Below are positions 1 through 5,934 of a stretch of 11,299 nt of DNA, piece after piece. The notes beneath the pieces are model-generated. The model did no database searches. It saw only the letters and a program-made list of their open reading frames with translations, and had not been told where the DNA came from. The stretch covers positions 1 through 11,299 of the forward strand of contig CAJWIB010000053.1 of assembly GCA_913041095.1 (NCBI GenBank). Reading direction: 5' to 3'. The stretch is from an uncultured Rhodospirillaceae bacterium. GTDB lineage: Bacteria; Pseudomonadota; Alphaproteobacteria; Rhodospirillales; UBA2165. Made by a program: the position numbers and the translations under genes. Numbering within the stretch: the stretch's first letter is position 1; each line of letters opens with the position of its first letter.

Positions 1-774
1 TGCATTGATAAAGCCGGTCGGATGCGGTGCAAACCCGAACAATTCTTCCGGTGAGCAGCACATCGCCTGAAAATCAATCATCTCGATGCCCAGAAGCGGC
101 GCTCCGGCCCGGTAGCCCAAGACATAGCCGTCGCCGGTAACTTGCGGCGGATTATCGTTGACATAAAAAAGGCCACTGCCGCCGCCGGTGCAGAGAATAA
201 CTTCTTTGGCCGTGTAAGAAACCAGGGTGCCGGTGCCGTAATCAACCCCCCAGGCACCGGTGACCCGCTTACCCTCTTTCGTCAGATCAACGATAGATGT
301 GAGAGAATGTTTTTCGATCCGGTCATCGGTGCGCAGTTTTGCAGACAAAGCCTTGGTCAACCTATTGCCGGTGGTGTCGTAGTGATGAACAGCTCGAGGC
401 TGGCTGTGACCGGGAAAGGATTTGAGATCAAACGCACCCGAATCACCTTTAACAAAATCCGTGCCCCAGACTTCGAGATCATTGACCACCTGGATAATGT
501 CGCGGGTCCAAACCGCGGCGAGCTCGGGATCGATCAGTTCGCCGCCATGTTCCAAAATCTCTTTGAGATGCAGTTCCGGGCTGTCGTCTTTACCTATCGC
601 TGCTGCAAAACCACCTCTCGCCACCGTCGTCGTGCCGCTGGTCGCCCGGCCTTTGGTCACCTGGATTGAGTGCACACCGGCTTCGGCACATTCAAACGCC
701 GCCAATGTCGCTGCCGCGCCACCGCCAACAATTAAAACATCGGTATCGAACGATTGTGAGGTTATCCCGGTCAT
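1..774 (-). CDS. FAD-dependent oxidoreductase, succinate dehydrogenase/L-aspartate oxidase flavoprotein family (3' end beyond window)
   Basis: Reading the minus strand from ATG at 774 gives 258 uninterrupted residues to the window edge, so the C-terminal part is missing. The N-terminus has a dinucleotide-binding strand with GGGAAA (residues 17-22), where the third glycine of GxGxxG is alanine. It is followed by SGTTTVARGG (46-55), GHSQPR (122-127), a TTG segment (134-136), and TGGGSGLFY plus TGDG (about 196-216). These are the FAD-contact blocks of the flavoprotein family that includes SdhA, FrdA and NadB. Members oxidise or reduce C-C bonds alpha to a carboxylate (succinate/fumarate, aspartate, 3-ketosteroids); the substrate here is unknown because the catalytic Arg/His region lies mostly outside. 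No signal peptide is seen, so it is probably cytoplasmic. The start overlaps the stop of the UPF0261 gene (ATGA) and lacks a clear Shine-Dalgarno sequence, which suggests translational coupling. Family assignment is firm; specific function is not. Confidence 0.88.
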   Translation of the reverse strand, partial: MTGITSQSFDTDVLIVGGGAAATLAAFECAEAGVHSIQVTKGRATSGTTTVARGGFAAAIGKDDSPELHLKEILEHGGELIDPELAAVWTRDIIQVVNDLEVWGTDFVKGDSGAFDLKSFPGHSQPRAVHHYDTTGNRLTKALSAKLRTDDRIEKHSLTSIVDLTKEGKRVTGAWGVDYGTGTLVSYTAKEVILCTGGGSGLFYVNDNPPQVTGDGYVLGYRAGAPLLGIEMIDFQAMCCSPEELFGFAPHPTGFINA

Positions 775-2015
775 GCTTGTTTCATCATTGCAAGGAATTC
801 ATCAACGCAGGCATCGGCGAAGGCTTCGTCATTGATATGGAGATCAAGCACTTTAACCTCGCCGCTGGTGAGATTTACTTTCACTGCGTCGGTAAAACAT
901 TGATCCGTTTCCGGTTGCAGCCAGGTGCCGATCTCGTTGCCATTAATATCCTGAGTTTTGCGAATAATATGCTGGCTAAAGCCTTTCGTTGGAATCATCA
1001 TCGATACCGGGCCTTTGGCCCCGTTTAAACGCTCGGCCACCATTTCTCCAAGCCGGGTCATTTCCTTGGCATTGCTCCGCATCAATAAAATTTCGACGTT
1101 ATATTGATAAAATTCGCGGTCGTGAAAGCGCTCAGGACATTCACCAACCCACCAGTTGGTGTGATCAATTGCGCCCGGCACGACAACCTGCGGCAGTCCA
1201 GCAGCGCCCGCCGAGGTTAATCGATTATCGCCAGTACGGTAGACGCCATCATTGAGTAAATCAGCCAATTCCGAGGTCGTGATATCGATGACGCCGGCGA
1301 GCTCTTTTTGACCGGCCAGATTTTCGAGCGCCTTACCGCCCGGGCCCGAGGCATGAAAGTGCATCACCTCGAAACCTTCCGCTTCCAATCGGTCGGTCAC
1401 TCGGTCAACGCATTTCTGCAAATTGCCGAAAGACGACACACCGATCAGCGGCGGCTCCTCGGCTTGAGCGCTGTTGCGTTTCTGCCACGCTTCGGCCATG
1501 CCACCCACCGCATAGCAGGCGTTTTCCAAGACTGCTTTGGTGATGCGGTTCATGACGATATCGCTGATTGTCGGATACATGGCGATATCGCTTTCAGCGA
1601 CATACCATTGAACGGCGGCAGTGGCAGCGACCGGCGTCACCATGACTTTGGGGAACAAAGCCGGTAAGGCCCGCATCATACCGCAAAAGACCGTGCAGCC
1701 ATTGGCACCGCCGACGCCGATGACGCCGGAAATCTTGCTCGCCTGATATGCTTCGACCAGCGCCTGGGTACCACCTTTGATCATGGTTTCACCGGCGACG
1801 GCGCGTTCCATCTCACCCAACGCCTCCCAGGTTGCACCAGCTTTGGCCGCCAGCGGCTCACCGCCGATATCGGCCCCCGGTTTTTCATGGGGTTGAAGCG
1901 ATAAATCCATCAGCCAGGGCTTAATGCCAAGACCCCGCAATACCTCGCACATAAAGCCGGCGGCTTCAGATTTACTGTCTAATGTCGCCAATACAGCAAT
2001 CTTCATTTCAGACAT
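771..2015 (-). CDS. UPF0261 / Tm-1-like ATP-binding domain protein
   Basis: A 414-residue protein of the UPF0261 family, whose plant member is the tomato Tm-1 virus-resistance protein; bacterial members have no settled enzymatic role. Visible family blocks are the N-terminal ATLDSKS (about 9-15), IKGGTQ and GVIGVGGANG (about 79-106, the Tm-1 nucleotide-binding half), and GVSSFG (about 192-197). Further on come FHASGPGGKALE (220-231, the most typical block), ITTSEL, VVPGAIDHTNWW (278-289) and a C-terminal PTKGFS (342-347). Length is normal for a complete member. I chose ATG at 2015 because a GGGGGA Shine-Dalgarno sequence lies just upstream; an in-frame ATG at 2027 would place that sequence inside the gene. 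Its TGA overlaps the ATG of the downstream flavoprotein, so the two form one unit and may act in one pathway. It is read divergently from the SDR gene. Function beyond likely nucleotide binding is not inferable. Confidence 0.9.
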   Translation of the reverse strand: MSEMKIAVLATLDSKSEAAGFMCEVLRGLGIKPWLMDLSLQPHEKPGADIGGEPLAAKAGATWEALGEMERAVAGETMIKGGTQALVEAYQASKISGVIGVGGANGCTVFCGMMRALPALFPKVMVTPVAATAAVQWYVAESDIAMYPTISDIVMNRITKAVLENACYAVGGMAEAWQKRNSAQAEEPPLIGVSSFGNLQKCVDRVTDRLEAEGFEVMHFHASGPGGKALENLAGQKELAGVIDITTSELADLLNDGVYRTGDNRLTSAGAAGLPQVVVPGAIDHTNWWVGECPERFHDREFYQYNVEILLMRSNAKEMTRLGEMVAERLNGAKGPVSMMIPTKGFSQHIIRKTQDINGNEIGTWLQPETDQCFTDAVKVNLTSGEVKVLDLHINDEAFADACVDEFLAMMKQA

Positions 2016-2019
2016 CAAT

Positions 2020-2025
2020 TCCCCC
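2020..2025 (-). promoter_or_regulatory. Shine-Dalgarno sequence deciding the UPF0261 start
   Basis: GGGGGA on the minus strand, four bases before ATG 2015. The alternative ATG at 2027 has no purine-rich sequence in front and overlaps this element, so 2015 is preferred. Confidence 0.6.
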
Positions 2026-2116
2026 ATTTAAGTCAACGCGTCATATGATCACAAAGTTATTTCTTTTAAAAGCAGAAGGCTCCAGATAAAACGAGTTCAT
2101 AGAAATTAAAATAAGT

Positions 2117-2121
2117 GGGGA
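2117..2121 (+). promoter_or_regulatory. Shine-Dalgarno sequence deciding the SDR start
   Basis: GGGGA five bases before ATG 2127. An in-frame GTG at 2115 overlaps this element, so the longer reading is unlikely to be used. Confidence 0.6.
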
Positions 2122-2126
2122 ATATT

Positions 2127-2876
2127 ATGCGCTTGGAAAACAAGAAAGCGATTGTGACCGGAGCCGGTGGCGGCATTGGCCGCGCTATCTGTGTTGATTT
2201 CGTCAAAGAAGGGGCCACCGTGCTTTGCCTCGATATCAATGAAGAGACCGTCAATGAGACAGTAAAGAAGCTCACCGATCTCGGCGGCACAGCGATTGCC
2301 ATGACCGCCGATGTCGCCGAAGAAGCCAGCGCCGAGGCAGCGGTAAAAACAGCGGTCGACACATTCGGCGGACTTAATGTTCTGGTCAGCAATGCCATCA
2401 CCGATATCCCTTACGTGCCGCTAACCGAAATTGATGCCGATGATTGGCGGCACCTGATGGATGTCAATTTCAACAGCTCTTATCTGTTCTGCAAACACGC
2501 CATCCCCGAGATGGAAAAAGACGGTGGCGGCTCGATTATATTGGTCGCCTCGCAATTGGGCCGGGTCGCGCGGCCAGGCCGCCCGTGGTATTGTGGCGCC
2601 AAGGGGGGTCTCATCAATATGGCCCGCGCCATTGCCCTCGATCACGCTAAGCAGGGTATTCGCTGCAACGCATTGTCGCCAGGGCCGATTGAAACCGGCC
2701 GCTATATCAGCAACTTCGACAGCGTCGAACACGCCCGAGAGAATAACTTTACACTATTTGACCGGCTGGGACGGCCGGATGAAATTTCGCCGGGCGCGGT
2801 GTTCCTGGCAAGTGACGAATCGTCCTTTATGACGGGCTCGGATTTACTGATCGATGGCGGCTTTACCGCGGTGTAG
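2127..2876 (+). CDS. Classical short-chain dehydrogenase/reductase (SDR)
   Basis: A 249-residue classical SDR, a cytoplasmic NAD(P)-dependent oxidoreductase acting on an alcohol or carbonyl. The coenzyme motif TGAGGGIG is at residues 11-18. An aspartate ends the second beta strand (LDI, D36), which in this family usually favours NAD(H) over NADP(H). The catalytic set is complete: N114, S142, Y155 and K159 (YCGAK). The usual structural NNAG motif after strand 4 reads SNAI (88-91), a departure from the family. PGPIETG (185-191) and the C-terminal LIDGGF (241-246) are typical. The start at 2127 follows the Shine-Dalgarno position. It is divergent from the UPF0261/flavoprotein pair, suggesting shared control and a common substrate pathway, though this is inference. 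Substrate unknown; automatic names such as 3-oxoacyl-ACP reductase would not be supported here. Confidence 0.93.
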   Translation: MRLENKKAIVTGAGGGIGRAICVDFVKEGATVLCLDINEETVNETVKKLTDLGGTAIAMTADVAEEASAEAAVKTAVDTFGGLNVLVSNAITDIPYVPLTEIDADDWRHLMDVNFNSSYLFCKHAIPEMEKDGGGSIILVASQLGRVARPGRPWYCGAKGGLINMARAIALDHAKQGIRCNALSPGPIETGRYISNFDSVEHARENNFTLFDRLGRPDEISPGAVFLASDESSFMTGSDLLIDGGFTAV

Positions 2877-2892
2877 TCCCACAATATGGGAC
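2876..2892 (+). terminator. Weak hairpin at the SDR stop codon
   Basis: GTCCCA and TGGGAC form a 6-bp stem around a 5-base loop (CAATA), beginning at the last base of the stop codon. There is no T-tract after it, so it is at best a weak or Rho-assisted terminator or an mRNA-end stabiliser. Confidence 0.25.
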
Positions 2893-2940
2893 CATGTGAA
2901 GCTATCCAATTTCGGTAACCTTATTGTGCATTTTGACGGT

Positions 2941-2969
2941 TTGACAGGTCGAAAATCGTTACGTATGGT
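2941..2969 (+). promoter_or_regulatory. Candidate sigma70-type promoter for the DRE-TIM gene
   Basis: TTGACA (2941-2946), a 17-base spacer and TATGGT (2964-2969) match the sigma70 consensus at 6/6 and 4/6 positions with ideal spacing. Transcription would start near 2976, giving a leader of about 120 bases before the gene at 3096. It lies in the 219-bp gap after the SDR gene. Confidence 0.5.
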
Positions 2970-2986
2970 CCGCGAATTCTGGATAG

Positions 2987-3000
2987 GTCTTATATAAGAC
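2987..3000. promoter_or_regulatory. Perfect 14-bp palindrome, candidate operator
   Basis: GTCTTATATAAGAC is a perfect two-fold palindrome centred about 18 bases downstream of the start site predicted for the 2941-2969 promoter. That is a position where a dimeric repressor would block transcription. No regulator gene lies in the window, so the binding protein is unknown. Confidence 0.4.
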
Positions 3001-3079
3001 GGGGTAATATCCTGCCGGAATAACGGAATTTAATATAGCCGGAACGCCTGGGACTCTTCAGGTTTACTGGGGGAAACTT

Positions 3080-3086
3080 AAGGAGG
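3080..3086 (+). promoter_or_regulatory. Strong Shine-Dalgarno sequence of the DRE-TIM gene
   Basis: AAGGAGG, nine bases before ATG 3096, is close to a full anti-SD match and much stronger than the sites of the neighbouring genes. This suggests efficient translation. Confidence 0.7.
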
Positions 3087-3095
3087 AATATTTAG

Positions 3096-4322
3096 ATGTC
3101 AGACACACCTTGGAAAGCCGAAGGCTGGTTCACCAGCCCCTGGAACTTCGACCCGGAAGTTACCAAAGATTGGAAATTTCCAGAAAAAATTCAAATTCAT
3201 GACGTAACTTTGCGTGATGGTGAGCAGCAAGCCGGTCTTGCTTTTGATTATGATGACAAAATCCGCATCGCCGAAGGCCTCGCTGAAGCAGGTGTTCATC
3301 GGATCGAAGCTGGTATGCCGGTGGTCTCCCGAGACGACGCTAAGGTTGTTACCGAGCTTGCCAAACGCGACTTTGGCCCGAAAGTTTATTCTTTCGCTCG
3401 CTGCATGGTTGATGATGTTAAACGCGCGGTCGATGCCGGGGTTAAAGGCGTTATTATGGAAGTACCGGCAAGCCCGCATTTGATCGAAAAGGGCTATCGT
3501 TGGGAATTGGATCGCGCCATTGATCTTTCCATTGAATCGACAACCTACGCCCACGAGCAAGGCCTTGAAGTTGTCTTTTTCCCGATCGACTTTACCCGCT
3601 CTGACCTCCACTGGGTCTGCGATCTCATCGAACGGGTTGGCGATGAAGGCCATATGGACGGCCTCGCCCTGGTTGATACCATGGGCGCTACCTCGATCCA
3701 CGCCATGCAGTTTTTTGTCCGCACCATGAAAAACCGTTTCCCGGACAAACCACTGGAAGCCCACTTCCACATGGACTTTGGCCTCGGTATCGCTAATACG
3801 TTAATGGCGTGTTCCGAAGGTGTTGAAGTTATTCAGTCAACCGTTCTCGGCCTCGGCGAACGTGCTGGTAACGTGCCGATGGAAGAAACAGTTATGGCGT
3901 TATTGACTCTCTATAATATCGATATCGGTATTAAAACGCAGCAATTGAAGCCACTGGCTGACATGGTCGCTGAAGTTTCCGGTGCCACTATTCTCGGTAA
4001 CCGGCCAATCGTTGGTGATGATCTGTTTAAAGTTGAATCGGGCATCATCGCCACCTGGCTCTTGAATTGTGGCTATGAAGATCAAACTGAAGTCGTGCCG
4101 TTCCGCCCGAGCCTAGTTGGCCAAGCCGAACCGGAAGCTGTCATGGGCAAAGGCTCCGGCATCGACAACTGCAAACACTGGCTGGATAAATTCCAGATCC
4201 AGGCCAACGAAGACGAAGCCATGGAAGTTCTTATGGCCGTCAAGGAATGGGGCCTGGTTCACAAGCGCCTGATGAAAGACGAAGAATTCGCCACCTTGGC
4301 GAAAGAGGTGCTTGAAAACTAA
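3096..4322 (+). CDS. DRE-TIM metallolyase family enzyme (2-isopropylmalate/homocitrate synthase-like)
   Basis: A 408-residue member of the HMGL-like (pyruvate carboxyltransferase) family. These metal-dependent TIM-barrel enzymes make or break a C-C bond, typically Claisen condensation of acetyl-CoA with a 2-oxo acid, or the reverse lyase reaction. The signature TLRDGEQ is at residues 38-44, with R40 and D41 as the expected catalytic arginine and metal ligand. IEAGMPVVS is at 70-78. The metal-binding HxH is HFHMD (H223, H225), and the LGERAGN block (253-259) contains the expected E255, R256 and N259. Known synthases have HxHND, so methionine replaces asparagine here. Residues from about 280 to 408 correspond to the subdomain after the barrel; the C-terminal LeuA allosteric domain of true 2-isopropylmalate synthases is absent. 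It is therefore unlikely to be LeuA of leucine biosynthesis. It has its own promoter, palindrome and terminator, so it appears monocistronic. Substrate unknown. Confidence 0.9.
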   Translation: MSDTPWKAEGWFTSPWNFDPEVTKDWKFPEKIQIHDVTLRDGEQQAGLAFDYDDKIRIAEGLAEAGVHRIEAGMPVVSRDDAKVVTELAKRDFGPKVYSFARCMVDDVKRAVDAGVKGVIMEVPASPHLIEKGYRWELDRAIDLSIESTTYAHEQGLEVVFFPIDFTRSDLHWVCDLIERVGDEGHMDGLALVDTMGATSIHAMQFFVRTMKNRFPDKPLEAHFHMDFGLGIANTLMACSEGVEVIQSTVLGLGERAGNVPMEETVMALLTLYNIDIGIKTQQLKPLADMVAEVSGATILGNRPIVGDDLFKVESGIIATWLLNCGYEDQTEVVPFRPSLVGQAEPEAVMGKGSGIDNCKHWLDKFQIQANEDEAMEVLMAVKEWGLVHKRLMKDEEFATLAKEVLEN

Positions 4323-4336
4323 GCGGATATACGCTT
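4321..4336 (+). terminator. Short first hairpin after the DRE-TIM gene
   Basis: AAGCG and CGCTT form a 5-bp stem over a GATATA loop, overlapping the stop codon and running into TTTTT. It is weak alone, but lies immediately before the strong terminator, making a tandem arrangement. Confidence 0.35.
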
Positions 4337-4340
4337 TTTC

Positions 4341-4377
4341 AAAAAGCCCGGTCTCCACAGGAGACTGGGCTTTTTTT
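4341..4377 (+). terminator. Rho-independent terminator of the DRE-TIM gene
   Basis: GCCCGGTCTC pairs with GAGACTGGGC (10 bp, one G-U pair) around a short CACAG loop, flanked by AAAAA on the left and TTTTTTT on the right. This is a classical intrinsic terminator 19 bases after the stop codon. It separates the DRE-TIM gene from the cupin gene. Confidence 0.92.
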
Positions 4378-4547
4378 GTACTTGATCACGACTTTTTGAA
4401 AAAATGGATTTGTTTTACCGAGACGCTGGGATTAAGCTATTGGCAGTGCGTTTTTCAATGGCTTCGATTACAAAATCCGCAACAAAGTCAGTTTGTTAAT
4501 GGCACTTTGAGAAACGTTATAGAATTAGACAAATGGGGAGAATAAAA
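4378..4547 (+). promoter_or_regulatory. Upstream region of the cupin gene with possible promoter
   Basis: The strong terminator before it implies a separate promoter here. Candidates are TTGTTT (4410-4415), a 17-base spacer and TAAGCT (4433-4438), or a TATAGA box at 4518-4523 with a poor TTGTTA partner (4493-4498, spacer 19). Neither is convincing. I see no gene or repeat in this stretch. Confidence 0.3.
4535..4540 (+). promoter_or_regulatory. Shine-Dalgarno sequence deciding the cupin start
   Basis: GGGGAG, seven bases before ATG 4548. An in-frame ATG at 4533 overlaps this element and is therefore unlikely to be the start. Confidence 0.65.
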
Positions 4548-5006
4548 ATGGCTAAAGTAAAAACACTCGATTCAGAAGGCGGCAATCTCTATGAACGCGC
4601 CAATGACATGTTCGTCAAAGTCACCGCCGGTGATACTGATGGCTCTTATGAAGTTTGTGAAGAACGTTGCCTTGCCGGCTTCGCCTCGCGCCCGCATATG
4701 CACACAGTCAGCCACGAAACTTTTTACGTCCTCAAAGGCAGTGCGACTTTCTTGCTCGGCGAAAAAAAACATGAAGGTAAAGTTGGGGATCTCATTCACA
4801 TACCACCGGGAGTGCCGCATCAAATGATCGCTGGCGATGATGGCGTCCGCGTGTTGATGGTCTATAGCCCGGGCACCACCGAAGCGATGTTCGCAGATAT
4901 GACAGCATTGACCCCGGAAGAAAGGGCTGATTTTGAAACCGGTGCCGCCGTTGCTGCCAAACACAACACCATTTGGGTCGAAAACTTTCCAGAAAACCAA
5001 GGTTAA
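4548..5006 (+). CDS. Single-domain cupin protein
   Basis: A 152-residue small beta-barrel protein with both conserved cupin motifs. Motif 1 runs from G44 to G64 with H50, H52 and E57. Motif 2 runs from G80 through PPG (86-88) to H91. H50, H52, E57 and H91 are the four usual metal ligands and all are present, so it probably binds Fe, Mn, Ni or Zn and could be an isomerase, dioxygenase, lyase or a ligand-sensing protein. No DNA-binding domain and no signal peptide are seen. A C-terminal extension (about 112-152, beginning TTEAMFADM) follows the barrel; similar tails occur in cupins annotated as cupin_2 or quercetin-dioxygenase-like, but I would not assign a reaction. It follows the DRE-TIM gene but is separated from it by a terminator, so it may be co-functional without being co-transcribed. 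Confidence 0.9.
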   Translation: MAKVKTLDSEGGNLYERANDMFVKVTAGDTDGSYEVCEERCLAGFASRPHMHTVSHETFYVLKGSATFLLGEKKHEGKVGDLIHIPPGVPHQMIAGDDGVRVLMVYSPGTTEAMFADMTALTPEERADFETGAAVAAKHNTIWVENFPENQG

Positions 5007-5031
5007 AAAAAACTTAAAAGGGGTAATAAAC

Positions 5032-5064
5032 ATGCCAACTGTGGCCAGACTGACCTACAATTGA
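5032..5064 (+). other. 10-codon micro-ORF; frame continues past TGA to 5106 (possible gene remnant)
   Basis: An AAAAGGGG Shine-Dalgarno-like sequence (5017-5024) precedes ATG 5032, 25 bases after the cupin stop. The reading is MPTVARLTYN followed by TGA (5062-5064). The same frame then stays open for 13 codons (PQFEGYMGNIGKE) to TAA at 5104-5106. It could be a small peptide, the 5' remnant of a lost third gene in the cupin operon (a CGA-to-TGA change would explain the stop), or a chance reading. I do not recognise the sequence. A selenocysteine reading is not supported, as no convincing stem-loop follows the TGA. Confidence 0.3.
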
Positions 5065-5115
5065 CCCCAGTTTGAAGGTTATATGGGAAATATCGGTAAA
5101 GAATAAATAAATCAC

Positions 5116-5934
5116 TTAAGTGTTAGGAAATTGCGCCAAATATTCGGCGTAACGTTCAGCCACCTGATCCTTGATCTTGGCGCCGAAGTCTTTCATTTCT
5201 TCAACTTCACCCGGCTTAAAATGATCTGTGACACCACTAGCAAAGCTAGGCCGCGCCAGCGCCCGCTCGCGCCAGCTTTGCACCAGAGGCCGCCCGGCAA
5301 TCCAAATATCGAGCAGTCCTAAAAACCCAAGCCGGGCCACGAAGGGCATCAGATTGATATCAGCGAGGGTAAACTGCTCGCCCAGCAACCAGGTCCGTCC
5401 ATCACCAAGATCTTTTTCCATGGTTTTGAAAGCTTTTTCGTAAGCCGCGATGCCGTTAAAAACAAATGGCGAGGCAACACCTTCCTGAAAGGTCGACATA
5501 ACCCGGTCCCGCCGTCTAGGATCGCCGACATTGGCAAATCTTTGCGCCCGTTGTTCGCCGGTCATATTCTGCACGCGCTCACGGAACATCGCCGAGAAAC
5601 TCAAATCCATAGCTCCTTCGAACAGGCCTTCATCAACAGCTTTGCTCCAGAGCCGCATCCGTGTGCGGTCATAGGCATCCGCCGGCTTGAGGCAAGGTTC
5701 GGGATAAGTTTCATCCAAAAATTCGCAGATCAACGTCGATTCGATAACTGGCTTGCCATCAACCACGAGAGTTGGCACCACGCCTTTGGGATTTAATTTC
5801 AGGTATTCCGGATCATATTGCTCACCGGTGAAGAGATTGACTTCATGGGTCTTCCATTCGAGCCTTTTTTCAAACAGAGTGATCCGGACTTTTTGAGCGC
5901 ATACCGAATTGCCAAATTGATAAAGCTCGAGCAT
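5116..5934 (-). CDS. Glutathione S-transferase family protein
   Basis: A 272-residue cytosolic-type GST. The N-terminal thioredoxin-fold domain (about 1-77) has NSVCAQKVRITL (9-20), where S10 or C12 sits at the catalytic position. The VPTL block with the cis-proline (P54) and ES (E65-S66), which contacts the glutathione gamma-glutamyl group, are also present. The all-helical C-terminal domain (about 90-240) has LLGEQFTLADI (183-193) with the N-capping box T189-D192. A tail to residue 272 is longer than in common 200-230-residue GSTs, and an insertion around 120-155 is rich in charged residues. Members conjugate, isomerise or reduce electrophiles with glutathione; the substrate is unknown. Its ATG directly abuts the stop of the SpoIIAA-like gene (TAAATG) with no good Shine-Dalgarno sequence, so it is probably translated by coupling at the end of the sucA operon. 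Confidence 0.92.
   Translation of the reverse strand: MLELYQFGNSVCAQKVRITLFEKRLEWKTHEVNLFTGEQYDPEYLKLNPKGVVPTLVVDGKPVIESTLICEFLDETYPEPCLKPADAYDRTRMRLWSKAVDEGLFEGAMDLSFSAMFRERVQNMTGEQRAQRFANVGDPRRRDRVMSTFQEGVASPFVFNGIAAYEKAFKTMEKDLGDGRTWLLGEQFTLADINLMPFVARLGFLGLLDIWIAGRPLVQSWRERALARPSFASGVTDHFKPGEVEEMKDFGAKIKDQVAERYAEYLAQFPNT

Larger units (their letters stand above)
2016..2126. promoter_or_regulatory. Divergent intergenic region with small palindromes
   Basis: This AT-rich stretch separates the divergent UPF0261 and SDR genes and must hold promoters for both, or one with a shared regulator. It contains TCATATGA (2041-2048) overlapping TGATCA (2046-2051), both perfect palindromes and a possible operator half. 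I could not fix convincing -35/-10 pairs on either strand: TAAAAC-like boxes near 2086-2093 have no good -35 partner. Confidence 0.4.

Noticed and set aside
142..669. Plus-strand open frame of 175 codons
   Set aside because: It lies antisense to the flavoprotein gene, whose FAD-binding blocks are unmistakable; no family is recognisable on the plus strand.
3014..3044. Repeated GCCGGAA in the DRE-TIM leader as a riboswitch or repeat element
   Set aside because: Two short 7-base copies and a weak 4-bp CCTG/CAGG stem do not form any riboswitch pattern I recognise.
3099..3770. Long open frame (223 codons) antisense to the DRE-TIM gene
   Set aside because: It has no ribosome binding site or recognisable domain, and the plus strand carries clear DRE-TIM catalytic motifs over the same bases. 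It is a codon-bias shadow.
3096..4322. Naming the DRE-TIM enzyme leuA
   Set aside because: It lacks the C-terminal LeuA regulatory domain and the HxHND asparagine, and there are no leucine biosynthesis genes nearby.
5062..5106. Selenocysteine insertion at the TGA of the micro-ORF
   Set aside because: No clear SECIS-like stem-loop follows the TGA, and there is no selenoprotein-like sequence or redox context.
5113..5122. Perfect palindrome CACTTAAGTG over the GST stop codon as a terminator
   Set aside because: It has no loop and no T-tract on either strand, so it cannot act as an intrinsic terminator; a 10-bp palindrome may be chance.
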